NCBI GenBank assembly: GCA_049515655.1
Contig: JBEKTW010000047.1
Location: forward strand, 1 to 10,605
DNA length: 10,605 nt
DNA from: JBEKTW01 sp049515655
GTDB lineage: Bacteria > Bacteroidota > Ignavibacteria > UBA10030 > SZUA-254
Reading direction: 5' to 3'
Under the pieces are notes generated by a model. The model did not search any database. It was not told where the DNA came from and saw only the letters and a program-made list of their open reading frames with translations. Below are positions 1-6,729 of the stretch, in pieces. Numbering within the stretch: position 1 is the stretch's first letter; every line of letters starts with the position of its first letter. The position numbers and the translations under genes were made by a program.

Positions 1-99
1 ATGTCCCGTAAAATATCTCATTCTTATTCCCAGCAATCCACATCCTTCTTGCAAATCTATGACAACTGATTGCCGTTATAAATGAACCATACTTTTGCC

Positions 100-127
100 C
101 CGAAGGTGTTACTGTTTCGGTTTTTTT
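100..127 (+). terminator. Plus-strand rho-independent terminator candidate
   Basis: CCGAA (100-104) pairs with TTCGG (116-120), and a run of seven T follows (121-127). The stem is only 5 bp, but the T-run is long. It would end a transcript entering from the left edge. Confidence 0.45.
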
Positions 128-136
128 CTGCAATAC

Positions 137-169
137 AAAAAGCCGACCGGCGATGAGGATGAGTCGGCT
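137..169 (-). terminator. Minus-strand terminator, copy 1 of a repeated hairpin
   Basis: Read on the minus strand, AGCCGACT (169-162) pairs with GGTCGGCT (148-141) including one T-G wobble, and a T-run follows. It lies about 130 bases downstream of the zinc-ribbon gene and could end that transcript. The loop sequence TCCTCATCG recurs in the hairpins at 4601-4635 and 7420-7446. Confidence 0.65.
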
Positions 170-302
170 AGAGCGGCCACCGGACTGGCTGCTTTTTCTA
201 TGTTAAAGGAAACTGTGAGCAAAACCGTTGAGCTTCATGGAATCAACCGAGCGCGTCGTGTTGCCGTGTTAGGCGCAGTCGCATGCTCATTATCGAATGA
301 TT

Positions 303-665
303 TCAAGTGGATGAATTAGTTGTCGAATTGGCATCCGCATCGACTTTCTCTACGTGTGTATTTCTCCATATACTATACGTAAAAGCAGTGAATATCACAA
401 GCATCAGAACACCCTGAACTAATCCCACACCAGTGCCAAAGATTGCGGAGAGCTGTCGGTACGAGCCTACAAATACAGCGAGTAAGGCGATCATCGGAAT
501 ATAGAATAACAAAAATCGCTTCCGATAGCCAGCAACACGTAGAAGTGTCCCGCAATGCTGGCACATTAAGTTGCCCTGAATGCTCTTGGAGCGAGAAACA
601 CCTCGAAAGGAAAAGGCGCTTCGAAGTAGAGAAGATGCTGATTTGTTGCAAGATGGACATATCAT
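303..665 (-). CDS. Small zinc-ribbon membrane protein (CXXC...CXXC)
   Basis: A 120-residue protein of unknown function. Two Cys pairs, C3-x2-C6 and C35-x2-C38, could form one zinc ribbon; 28 residues separate the pairs. Two hydrophobic segments follow, about residues 51-67 and 79-99, then a polar tail rich in Asp, Ser and Thr. The ribbon plus GYRKR plus two-helix layout resembles the CXXC-20-CXXC family of small membrane proteins, though the spacing here is longer. The ATG start is well supported by AAGGAG six bases upstream. It lies 142 bases after the methyltransferase-like gene on the same strand with no terminator seen between them, so co-transcription is possible. The product is probably an inner-membrane protein with a cytoplasmic ribbon; that topology is inferred. 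Confidence 0.8.
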   Translation of the reverse strand: MICPSCNKSASSLLRSAFSFRGVSRSKSIQGNLMCQHCGTLLRVAGYRKRFLLFYIPMIALLAVFVGSYRQLSAIFGTGVGLVQGVLMLVIFTAFTYSIWRNTHVEKVDADANSTTNSST

Positions 666-807
666 ATATGACTCCTTGTTTATTGTTATTGATGCAAGCG
701 GTTGCGGCTAGCTACTGCAATGACGCAAAATGACACTTCTATTTCTAATCGGTCGAGTTCCCAGAACTACCGTGCCCATCCCGCGCCGTCCCAATTCCTC
801 CAATATC

Positions 808-2049
808 CTATCTGTTAAACCTTGCGATAGCTTCAAACATTGCACCGATGTTTTGGGGCGGCACATCGGGGAGGATGTTATGGACCGGTGTAAAAACGAA
901 ACCGCCGCCTTTAGAAAATATTTCCAACCGTTCGGTGACATGTTCTTTGACCTCTTTCACGGAACCGAGATTCAGGATCCTTCTCGTATCACATCCTCCG
1001 CCCCAGAAGGTGATGTCCCGTCCGAATTCCCTTTTCAACGTCGCGGGATCCATGTTCCGGCTTGATGTCTGCACGGGATTGATGATCTCGAAACCTGCTT
1101 CGATCAGATCCGGCATAAGGTCATGGATCGAACCGCACGAATGGAGAAACGTATGCATATGGCTGTTCTTCTTCACATAATCGCACAGGACGGCATGACG
1201 GGGTTTAAAAAACCTGCGATACAGGTCGGGTGACATGAATGGTCCTGTATTGGTACCAAGATCGTCACCGAAACGGATGATATCAACCACATCACCCACA
1301 GACCGGCATACAGACGCGAGCGTTTCGAGATGAATTTCCAGCAAGGCATCGAGCAATTTTTCGACCCTGACAGGTTCGAGAAGCAGGTCCATCAGAAAAT
1401 TATCGATCCTGCGTAAGAACGTCCCCCACTCAAAGAGATTGCATCCGCAGACGATCGTGACACTTCGGGAGCTTTTCTCCCGTAATGTGACGGCGTTCGC
1501 ACGCAGCCGCTCCCAGAAATCCGGCGCACCGGCGCTATCCCATGGACTATGAGCGAGCGCCGCCCAGTGCACCTTTGCCATGGCTGATCTCAGGTTCTTA
1601 AAGTTCGGTGGATAATCGTCGATATATGGAAAACAAGTTTGATCATAGAAGTTCATGCCCGGCAACATGATGGCGATCTCCGTCCCATCGACAGCGTATG
1701 CTCTCTGTTCTCCGACGTCGTTTTTCCGTGGACGGAACCATGCCGGATACTGTGCACGACTTCCGTCCGAAAGGATGACGTCATACCAATCTTCATCCTT
1801 CATATTGAACATCCGGCCCAGATCAACAGCGTCGATATGGAAACGATCGAGGATTTCGTCCTCTGGTTGCGCGAGTTGCTGAACGACATCGTAAATCCGT
1901 GTTTTCCCCTTCTGTATGTTCAGATACGTTTTCAGGTTATTGTAGGCTATCGCGGATATTCCCGAACTCGGCGTTGAACCGAGATCGACCGGAACATGGT
2001 GCGGTTCTTCGTGCTGAATGCTCCTGAGAATTCGTTCACGCGATGTCAT
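808..2049 (-). CDS. Uroporphyrinogen decarboxylase-fold protein, MtaA/CmuA-like methyltransferase type
   Basis: A 413-residue member of the URO-D superfamily (Pfam PF01208 type), a TIM-barrel family that includes heme-pathway HemE and the cobamide methyltransferases MtaA, MtbA and CmuA. The start MTSRERILRSIQHEEPHHVP is typical of the non-HemE branch. I do not see the HemE arginine-rich N-terminal motif. H303 and C305 (in FLHSCG) with C353 (in GGGCDT) match the His-x-Cys...Cys zinc site of the methyltransferases, which activates a thiol methyl acceptor. The segment RFGDDLGTNTGPFMSP (259-274) is the usual family signature. The protein is cytoplasmic, with no signal peptide. The ATG has AAGGAT 11 bases upstream. 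It is the last gene of the mutarotase-symporter operon. No corrinoid-binding protein is present in the window, so the substrate and partner are unknown. The family assignment is firm; the methyltransferase role is inferred. Confidence 0.85.
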   Translation of the reverse strand: MTSRERILRSIQHEEPHHVPVDLGSTPSSGISAIAYNNLKTYLNIQKGKTRIYDVVQQLAQPEDEILDRFHIDAVDLGRMFNMKDEDWYDVILSDGSRAQYPAWFRPRKNDVGEQRAYAVDGTEIAIMLPGMNFYDQTCFPYIDDYPPNFKNLRSAMAKVHWAALAHSPWDSAGAPDFWERLRANAVTLREKSSRSVTIVCGCNLFEWGTFLRRIDNFLMDLLLEPVRVEKLLDALLEIHLETLASVCRSVGDVVDIIRFGDDLGTNTGPFMSPDLYRRFFKPRHAVLCDYVKKNSHMHTFLHSCGSIHDLMPDLIEAGFEIINPVQTSSRNMDPATLKREFGRDITFWGGGCDTRRILNLGSVKEVKEHVTERLEIFSKGGGFVFTPVHNILPDVPPQNIGAMFEAIARFNR

Positions 2050-2084
2050 AGATTTTCACAATCCTTTTTCATCATACCCATCAT
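2046..2084 (-). other. Possible 12-codon leader frame overlapping the methyltransferase-like start
   Basis: Read on the minus strand, MMGMMKKDCENL ends in a TGA (2048-2046) that overlaps the ATG of the next gene (2049-2047) as ATGA. An AGGA lies ten bases before its third ATG. This arrangement would allow translational coupling. It could be chance. Confidence 0.25.
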
Positions 2085-2127
2085 TTCCTGAAGATTCTTT
2101 ATCGATCGCAGTAATCTTCTGATCCGG

Positions 2128-3753
2128 TCATCTGAAAATAATGTATAAAACGACCATCACAAAGAACAAGATCGCTGCCAACACCTTATAATTTCCCAGA
2201 CCTTTCCATCCCGGGGTCTTCAATGATTCCAGCGGATGATCCCATACCAGCCTGCCGCTTTCTTCCGTATGCACATGGGGCCGTAGATATGATAACACTA
2301 TGAGTAACGCGGAACAAACAATAAACAAATAGAACGCCGCCATCATGAAGGGAACGCTCCAGCCCGTTATCTCTTTAAACCAATCCATCAGAAACACGAC
2401 GAAGCCGAGCGCCGTCCCCGCCCATAACGTCCGCTGCGCCGCATACGAAGAAGCCCGCCGCCAGAAGACACCCCACAGAAACACTGTGGTGATCGGAGGC
2501 GCGATATATGAGATCATCGCGTTGATGCCCTGGAAGATGCTTTCAAACCGTCCGAGGAACGGTGACCATAATACTGCCGCAACCATCGTAAAAAGCGTGA
2601 CAATCCGTCCGACAGATACCATCCTACGTTCAGTCGCATAAGGACGCCGTGGTTTATAGAGGTCATAGGTAAAGACTGTGGCGACGGAATTCAGCGCGCC
2701 CGAAACTGTGCTCATCAACGCTGCGAGGAGCGCGGCGGCAACGATGCCTTTCAGACCGACCGGTAAAAGATTGCTAATGAGAAAAGAGTACACATCGGAG
2801 GAGTTTTGTAAAGTATCCGGAAGTTTTCCCTGCTTGATGAGAGCGAGTCCGAGAAGCCCGGGGAGGACGAAAAGGAACACCGGGAGTATCTTGATGAAAC
2901 CCGCAAAGAGCGGACCTACCCTCGCGTGATTTTCGTCCTTTGCGCCAAGAACCCGCTGGACGATAGTTTGATCTGCGCACCAGTACCAGAGTCCGATCAC
3001 CGGATAACCAAGGAACACTGCATAAGCCGGCAGGTGTGACGCATCGTCCGGTCCGCGTAGCATGGTGAGCTTCACGGGATCGACAGAAGCGGCAAGACCA
3101 GTCCAACCGCCGACGTCGATATACGCGATCGCGGTAATGCAGAATGCGCCGGCCAGCATGATGATCGTTTGCACAGATTCGGTGACAACGACAGCCATGA
3201 GTCCGCCGACGATGGTATACAATCCGGTCAGTACCGCCGTGAGGATGATGCTCCAGAGTATTTCGATTCCGAAGAGACCACGCAGTACCACAGCACCGGC
3301 GTACAGCGAAAAACCAATATGGATGAAAATGGCCGACACGATCGACAGGATCGCGAGCCAATCGCGGCATGCACGGTTATACCGTTTTTCAAGAAAGTCC
3401 GGCAAGGTGGCAACCTTCGACCTGATATAGAAGGGGGCAAAGAACAATGAGAGGGCGATCAACGTGAACGCGGCCATCCACTCAAAGTTACCGTACGCCA
3501 ATCCGTTCACATAACCTTCCTGCGCCAGGCTAACGAGATGGACCGTTGAAATGTTGGTGGAGAAGAGCGCAAGCCCGATCATCGACCACGTCAGCGTTCC
3601 TCCTGCCAGAAAATATCTTCTGCCTTCTGGCGTGTCGAGCCTTCGTTGCCGCAGTCCGGCCCAGCATCCAAGGCCCACGATACCGACCAGGTAGACGATA
3701 ATGATCGTCAGATCCGCGGAGCCGATGCCAAGTGTGGAATTGTTAACGGTCAA
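2128..3753 (-). CDS. SGLT-type sodium/sugar symporter (SSS family)
   Basis: A 541-residue inner-membrane transporter of the sodium:solute symporter family, with about 13-14 hydrophobic helices and the usual family length. Motifs place it with sugar symporters. FEW at 90-92 puts E91 at the position of the sugar-binding Glu of vSGLT. YTIVGGLMAVVVTESVQ (179-195) is the family signature. WYWCADQTIVQR (256-267) closely matches the WYWCTDQ segment of animal SGLTs. LMSTVSGALNS (346-356) carries S348/T349 at the expected Na2 sodium site. The start is a TTG: the codon two before it in frame is TAA, and no ATG follows for many residues. A ten-codon reading frame upstream ends in a TGA overlapping this TTG. 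It lies 42 bases after the mutarotase gene, so the substrate is probably a 6-deoxyhexose such as L-rhamnose; that is inferred from context. Confidence 0.92.
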   Translation of the reverse strand: MTVNNSTLGIGSADLTIIIVYLVGIVGLGCWAGLRQRRLDTPEGRRYFLAGGTLTWSMIGLALFSTNISTVHLVSLAQEGYVNGLAYGNFEWMAAFTLIALSLFFAPFYIRSKVATLPDFLEKRYNRACRDWLAILSIVSAIFIHIGFSLYAGAVVLRGLFGIEILWSIILTAVLTGLYTIVGGLMAVVVTESVQTIIMLAGAFCITAIAYIDVGGWTGLAASVDPVKLTMLRGPDDASHLPAYAVFLGYPVIGLWYWCADQTIVQRVLGAKDENHARVGPLFAGFIKILPVFLFVLPGLLGLALIKQGKLPDTLQNSSDVYSFLISNLLPVGLKGIVAAALLAALMSTVSGALNSVATVFTYDLYKPRRPYATERRMVSVGRIVTLFTMVAAVLWSPFLGRFESIFQGINAMISYIAPPITTVFLWGVFWRRASSYAAQRTLWAGTALGFVVFLMDWFKEITGWSVPFMMAAFYLFIVCSALLIVLSYLRPHVHTEESGRLVWDHPLESLKTPGWKGLGNYKVLAAILFFVMVVLYIIFR

Positions 3754-3782
3754 TCTTTAATTTTGAATTTCTTCTTGCCCAT
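3750..3782 (-). other. Possible 10-codon leader frame overlapping the symporter TTG start
   Basis: Read on the minus strand, MGKKKFKIKD ends in a TGA (3752-3750) that overlaps the symporter start TTG (3753-3751) as TTGA. It fills most of the 42-base gap after the mutarotase gene. Its own ribosome binding site is weak. Re-initiation after this frame could explain use of a TTG start. Confidence 0.3.
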
Positions 3783-3795
3783 TCAATAACCATCA

Positions 3796-4236
3796 TCACT
3801 CCTGATGAAAGACCTCTTCCATGGAAGCCCACCATTCACCTTGTTTTCGTTCCGCTAAAGGCGTCTGGCACGGGTCGGTCAGTTTCCACCAGCGCTGCGT
3901 ATTGGAATCAGCGGCCATCGACACCATGTCCGCTCCAAAATCGGATCCTGTATATTCGAAGTAGCTGAACAGATAGTAATTCCCATCATCAAGTTTTTTA
4001 AGATAGATCGAATAGTTCCGGATGTTGCATGCGGAGATCTTTTTCGCGACCTCGGGCCAGACATGAGCGTGAAGTTTTTTATAATCATCAAGCTTCTTCG
4101 CCTTCAAGCCGATCACACTCCCATATCGCTGAACCCTTGGATCACGCCCATCCGTAGATTCCGTTTGCCACGAAGCAGAGAGGAAGATAAGGAAAACGAT
4201 GATTGATGAGAGTATCCTCTGCGCGGATATTGACAT
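3796..4236 (-). CDS. rhaM: L-rhamnose mutarotase family protein with N-terminal export signal
   Basis: A 146-residue protein. Residues 37-146 match the RhaM family (about 104 residues in E. coli), which interconverts alpha and beta anomers of L-rhamnose. Aligned by eye with E. coli RhaM, Y52 corresponds to Y18, H56 to catalytic H22 and W60 to W26. NYSIYL (74-79), the WW pair (116-117), TDPCQ (120-124) and the final MEEVF also fit. Residues 1-24 are extra: a short polar start followed by the hydrophobic run ILSSIIVFLIFLSA, which looks like a signal peptide or membrane anchor. There is no lipobox Cys. The ATG is backed by a strong AGGAG ten bases upstream, so the leader is probably real. It is the first gene of the operon with the symporter. 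Related deoxysugars are possible substrates. Confidence 0.88.
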   Translation of the reverse strand: MSISAQRILSSIIVFLIFLSASWQTESTDGRDPRVQRYGSVIGLKAKKLDDYKKLHAHVWPEVAKKISACNIRNYSIYLKKLDDGNYYLFSYFEYTGSDFGADMVSMAADSNTQRWWKLTDPCQTPLAERKQGEWWASMEEVFHQE

Positions 4237-4394
4237 AGTAGTCCCTCTCCTCTCTAGTTTATTCTTCTTTCGGACGATGAAGTGGAAAGAAATCCGGACA
4301 GTGCTACAGTTCCATACTGCGGAACGAGACGGGTTTCGCCTAATTTTTCCAATATCTTGTAATGGGCAACGGTTTGTCCTATCATAGAAATTTG

Positions 4395-4451
4395 TTCATT
4401 GTCTCATTATTTCATTGGCTCAATGGTTTAATGGACAAATGACACAATGAA
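4395..4451. repeat. Imperfect palindrome of repeated CATTG/CAATG words
   Basis: TTCATTGTCTCATT (4395-4408) and AATGACACAATGAA (4438-4451) are complementary at 13 of 14 positions. The 29 bases between them contain more CATTG/CAATG words, including CATTG and CAATG three bases apart. The AT-rich, roughly 8-base periodic pattern is unlike the flanking sequence. It lies 160-215 bases upstream of the mutarotase ATG and could be an operator or a leader hairpin. Confidence 0.55.
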
Positions 4452-4501
4452 TCAATCCGATAATGGTCTGGCCGATCATCACGGCTCCACGGAACGATGG
4501 G

Positions 4502-4532
4502 GAAAGGTAATAAAGATTCCACGAAAGGTCAA
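4502..4532 (-). promoter_or_regulatory. Weak promoter candidate for the sugar operon
   Basis: On the minus strand TTGACC (4532-4527) is followed 17 bases later by TACCTT. The same bases also read as TTG, 20 bases, TACCTTTC, close to the Bacteroidetes -33/-7 pattern TTG/TAnnTTTG. The distance to the mutarotase start is long, about 265 bases. Confidence 0.3.
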
Positions 4533-4600
4533 CTTATCCGAATTTTCTCCTTTTTCGCATTATTTGCAACAGAAATGCCTCAAACCTGGCGGGCTAAGAG

Positions 4601-4635
4601 AAACAAAAGCCGACCCGCGATGAGAACGAGTCGGG
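4601..4635 (-). terminator. Minus-strand terminator of the LamG gene, copy 2 of the repeated hairpin
   Basis: On the minus strand CCGACTCG (4634-4627) pairs with CGGGTCGG (4617-4610), including one T-G wobble, and CTTTTGTTTC follows. It starts 29 bases after the stop of the LamG T9SS gene. Confidence 0.7.
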
Positions 4636-4679
4636 TTGCGTGATAACGATAGTGGAAGCGAGATTACTTCAACAACAAC
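4609..4679. repeat. Direct repeat, copy 1 (T9SS gene tail plus terminator)
   Basis: This block and 7420-7490 are the same length and differ at about 6 of 70 positions by eye. It contains the terminator hairpin, the sequence TTGCGTGATAACGA, and the last codons LLLK plus stop of the LamG gene. Similarity ends inside the coding region at the run of CAA triplets. Confidence 0.8.
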
Positions 4680-6250
4680 ATCTTCTTTACGTCCGTGTGA
4701 CTGTCTGTAACAATCCTGTAAATGTACAACCCACTGCCGACCCGTGAACCGTCGAAGGTCAGACGATAGTAATGCCCCGGTTCAGCTGCTCCGTCAAAAA
4801 GCCTTGCAACTTCTTGTCCGAGCATGTCATACACGATCAGCGCTGCATGCTCGGCATGTTCAACGCTGAACTTAATGGTCGCCGACGGATTGAAAGGATT
4901 CGGGTAGTTCTGGAGAAGCTGGAACTTCTTCGGCGCCACCTCGCCACTCACACCCAGAACGACATTCACCGTGATCGGCTGGGAATACGATAACGAACCA
5001 TTCAAATCAACTTGCCGGACCCGATAGATATAGTTCCCGTCTGTAACCGTGCTATCGACCCACGAGTAATGGTGTTGCGATAGCGACGTGCCGGCACCAG
5101 GAATTAACGTGCTCACTGTCCTGAATACCGTGCTGTCCTGTCGATGCCGCTCCACGTAAAAGCCGTAGTTGTTTGTCTCGCTGACCGTTGTCCATTCCAA
5201 CTTCACGCCGCTTGTGACCGTGGCGGCTGTGAGACTGGCAAGCTGGATCGGAAGAGTCGAAAGAGTCGTAAACATCGAGTCGTCTCCGTGTGCAGAACCC
5301 CCTCCGTTCGAAGCGTCGACCCTGAAATGATAGACTGAGGTTGCAGAGAGACCTGAAACGTATTGATAGACGGGGATGTCTCTTGCGCCCGGCACGAATG
5401 TCGCGTTATTCAGAGTCGCGCTATCGCCGTAGGAACTCTGGTCGTGCGCCGTTGTCCCGGATGTCTCGTTGAAACACCAGTAACCGACGAGATGGCTGTA
5501 ATCGGGGTGCGACGCGGTGACGGTCTTGCCCATCCAACGCTTGATCGTCGAGTCGGCGAGCACCGTATTCCAGATGCGGATCTCGTCGATAAGCCCCTTG
5601 AAATACCATCCGGCAACATAGTATCCCATATACAGCGTATCCGTATTTTGTATTGCGGAACCCCACCCCCCAAAAACTGTTTCTTCATAATTCCCATTCA
5701 CGTAAAAACGAGCGTCTTGGTTTGTAGCCAATACCACGGCAACATGGTACCAAACACCCGTGTCAATGTAGGAATTCGTTGTCACATAATCATGAACGCC
5801 GAACGACGTGTACCAGATTTTGCCATACTCATCAATGCCAAGACTGTAACCGGTGCCGTGCCCATCAACTACCTTTGAGAGAATTCTCGCTACCTGGAGG
5901 GGGGGCGTTAGAGAGTCGTGCCTGAACCAGGCCTCAAGCGTAAACCCATTGATCAGCCTCAGTTGCTCTTCATCGGGAACGGTGGCGCGGGCACCCGCGC
6001 TGTCCAGACAGAGCGCATTGCCCGGGTCATTGACGCTGTCGCCAGCCGTCGTAGTACCGTATGAGGAATTTGCGCCGTATTCAAACTGCCATGCTGTGGT
6101 TTGCCCCATGGACTTAACCGTCCCTGCGAGAACCGCGGAAGTGTCAAGGATATCCTGCGCCGCGCCGGTGCGGGCGACAGGAGACTGGGGGTACAGCATT
6201 GCCGTAAAAAGAAAAATGGTGAGACTGACAACGATAAGTTCTCTCTTCAT
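4664..6250 (-). CDS. Secreted LamG-domain protein with T9SS type A sorting domain
   Basis: A 528-residue exported protein. I place the start at the ATG at 6250, because AAAGGAG lies nine bases upstream; a longer frame from a TTG at 6274 would include that site. Residues 1-22 are a signal peptide (MKRELIVVSLTIFLFTAML). Residues 25-72 look like the first half of a fibronectin-III-like domain. Residues 78-288 are a LamG/concanavalin-like domain, with FTLEAWF, WYHVAVV and GLIDEIRIWN. Residues 290-332 (YQYVSGLSATSVYHFRVDAS) look like the second half of the first domain. Residues 333-430 are the LPIQLASL linker domain common in this phylum. The C-terminal sorting domain starts near 440, with NYPNPFNP at 448-455 and VYDMLGQEVA, and ends MLLLK. 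The product is probably displayed on or released from the cell surface. The ligand is unknown; LamG domains often bind glycans. Confidence 0.9.
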   Translation of the reverse strand: MKRELIVVSLTIFLFTAMLYPQSPVARTGAAQDILDTSAVLAGTVKSMGQTTAWQFEYGANSSYGTTTAGDSVNDPGNALCLDSAGARATVPDEEQLRLINGFTLEAWFRHDSLTPPLQVARILSKVVDGHGTGYSLGIDEYGKIWYTSFGVHDYVTTNSYIDTGVWYHVAVVLATNQDARFYVNGNYEETVFGGWGSAIQNTDTLYMGYYVAGWYFKGLIDEIRIWNTVLADSTIKRWMGKTVTASHPDYSHLVGYWCFNETSGTTAHDQSSYGDSATLNNATFVPGARDIPVYQYVSGLSATSVYHFRVDASNGGGSAHGDDSMFTTLSTLPIQLASLTAATVTSGVKLEWTTVSETNNYGFYVERHRQDSTVFRTVSTLIPGAGTSLSQHHYSWVDSTVTDGNYIYRVRQVDLNGSLSYSQPITVNVVLGVSGEVAPKKFQLLQNYPNPFNPSATIKFSVEHAEHAALIVYDMLGQEVARLFDGAAEPGHYYRLTFDGSRVGSGLYIYRIVTDSHTDVKKMLLLK

Positions 6251-6356
6251 GATGTAGTGCTCCTTTCCACGCAATTACCGGATTGGCATAACAGCCATTG
6301 CAGAGGGGCTCAAATTCTCCCCTGCGCCGGGATGCCTTTAGCGAAATGCATAAGCG

Positions 6357-6381
6357 CCAAACCCGAAGGGTTGGGCTTTTT
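6357..6381 (+). terminator. Orphan terminator-like hairpin
   Basis: CCAAACCC (6357-6364) pairs with GGGTTGG (6368-6374) with one bulged A and a GAA loop, then GC and five T follow. No plus-strand gene lies upstream, so it may be a relic, part of a repeat, or the end of an unannotated short RNA. Confidence 0.4.
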
Positions 6382-6538
6382 CAAGAATCCTACATTGAAC
6401 AACAGGCGCCACTGCAGGTAGCGCCTTCTGAGTATCGCCAAAGTAACAATAAGGCAAGAAAAATGCAAGCCGACAAACAAGTTTTTTCCCTTCTGTAAAT
6501 TCAGTCTCCGCACAAACGCTCATTTCGGCTTTTTCCCA

Positions 6539-6568
6539 CCATATTTCGGCTCCGCCGCAAAAATATGG
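6539..6568. repeat. Two-part stem-loop
   Basis: CCATATTT (6539-6546) pairs with AAATATGG (6561-6568), and inside it CGGC (6547-6550) pairs with GCCG (6554-6557) around a TCC loop. Only CAA is left unpaired on the 3' side. The word ATTTCGGCT at the 5' arm also occurs about 20 bases upstream. Confidence 0.55.
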
Positions 6569-6619
6569 CAATATCATTTTGGCCGACAGCCCCGGGCCGG
6601 AAAAGCAGCTTAAGGAAAC

Positions 6620-6648
6620 TTGTTTTTATGCTCGTCAGTTGTTATAGT
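6620..6648 (+). promoter_or_regulatory. Sigma-70-like promoter candidate for the kinase-like gene
   Basis: TTGTTT (6620-6625) is followed after 17 bases by TATAGT (6643-6648), five of six positions of the -10 consensus. It would give a leader of about 75 bases before the GTG start at 6730. Confidence 0.45.
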
Positions 6649-6729
6649 TACCAGCATGAATTCGCTTCAATACGCAGAAAGGCCTCGCCCGGGAGCCGGG
6701 AAATGCTTATCATCTTTTAAGGACTTACC

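Larger units (their letters stand above)
1..302. other. Left-edge region without a clear gene
   Basis: No convincing coding region is visible. On the plus strand, reading frames coming in from the left edge stop at 67-69 and 83-85. A plus-strand terminator follows at 100-127, so the 3' end of a plus-strand gene may enter from the left, but too few codons remain to name it. A minus-strand terminator lies at 137-169. The stretch 170-302 shows nothing I recognise; an open plus-strand frame from 95 to 319 runs across the terminator and into the convergent gene and is probably not real. Confidence 0.5.
4237..4663. other. Gene-free region upstream of the sugar operon
   Basis: This 427-base stretch has no credible gene. 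On the minus strand it holds, in order of transcription, the terminator of the LamG gene (4601-4635), a weak promoter candidate (4502-4532), a long imperfect palindrome made of CATTG/CAATG words (4395-4451), and the ribosome binding site of the mutarotase gene (AGGAG, spacing ten). I see no riboswitch I can name. Confidence 0.6.
6251..6729. other. Gene-free divergent region with tiled hairpins
   Basis: This stretch separates the LamG gene (minus) from the kinase-like gene (plus). No open frame in it looks like a protein. At least four stem-loops are visible: 6324-6357 (GCGC...ATGC / GCAT...GCGC), 6357-6374, 6404-6426 (AGGCGC / GCGCCT) and 6539-6568. A plus-strand promoter candidate lies at 6620-6648. 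A poor LamG promoter candidate is TTGAGC (6313-6308), 16 bases, TTATGC (6291-6286) on the minus strand. The stretch may be a decayed gene, a dispersed repeat or a small RNA; I cannot tell which. Confidence 0.5.

Noticed and set aside
808..2049. Calling this gene hemE (true uroporphyrinogen decarboxylase)
   Set aside because: The HemE N-terminal signature is not visible, the zinc-site residues of the methyltransferase branch are present, and no heme genes are nearby.
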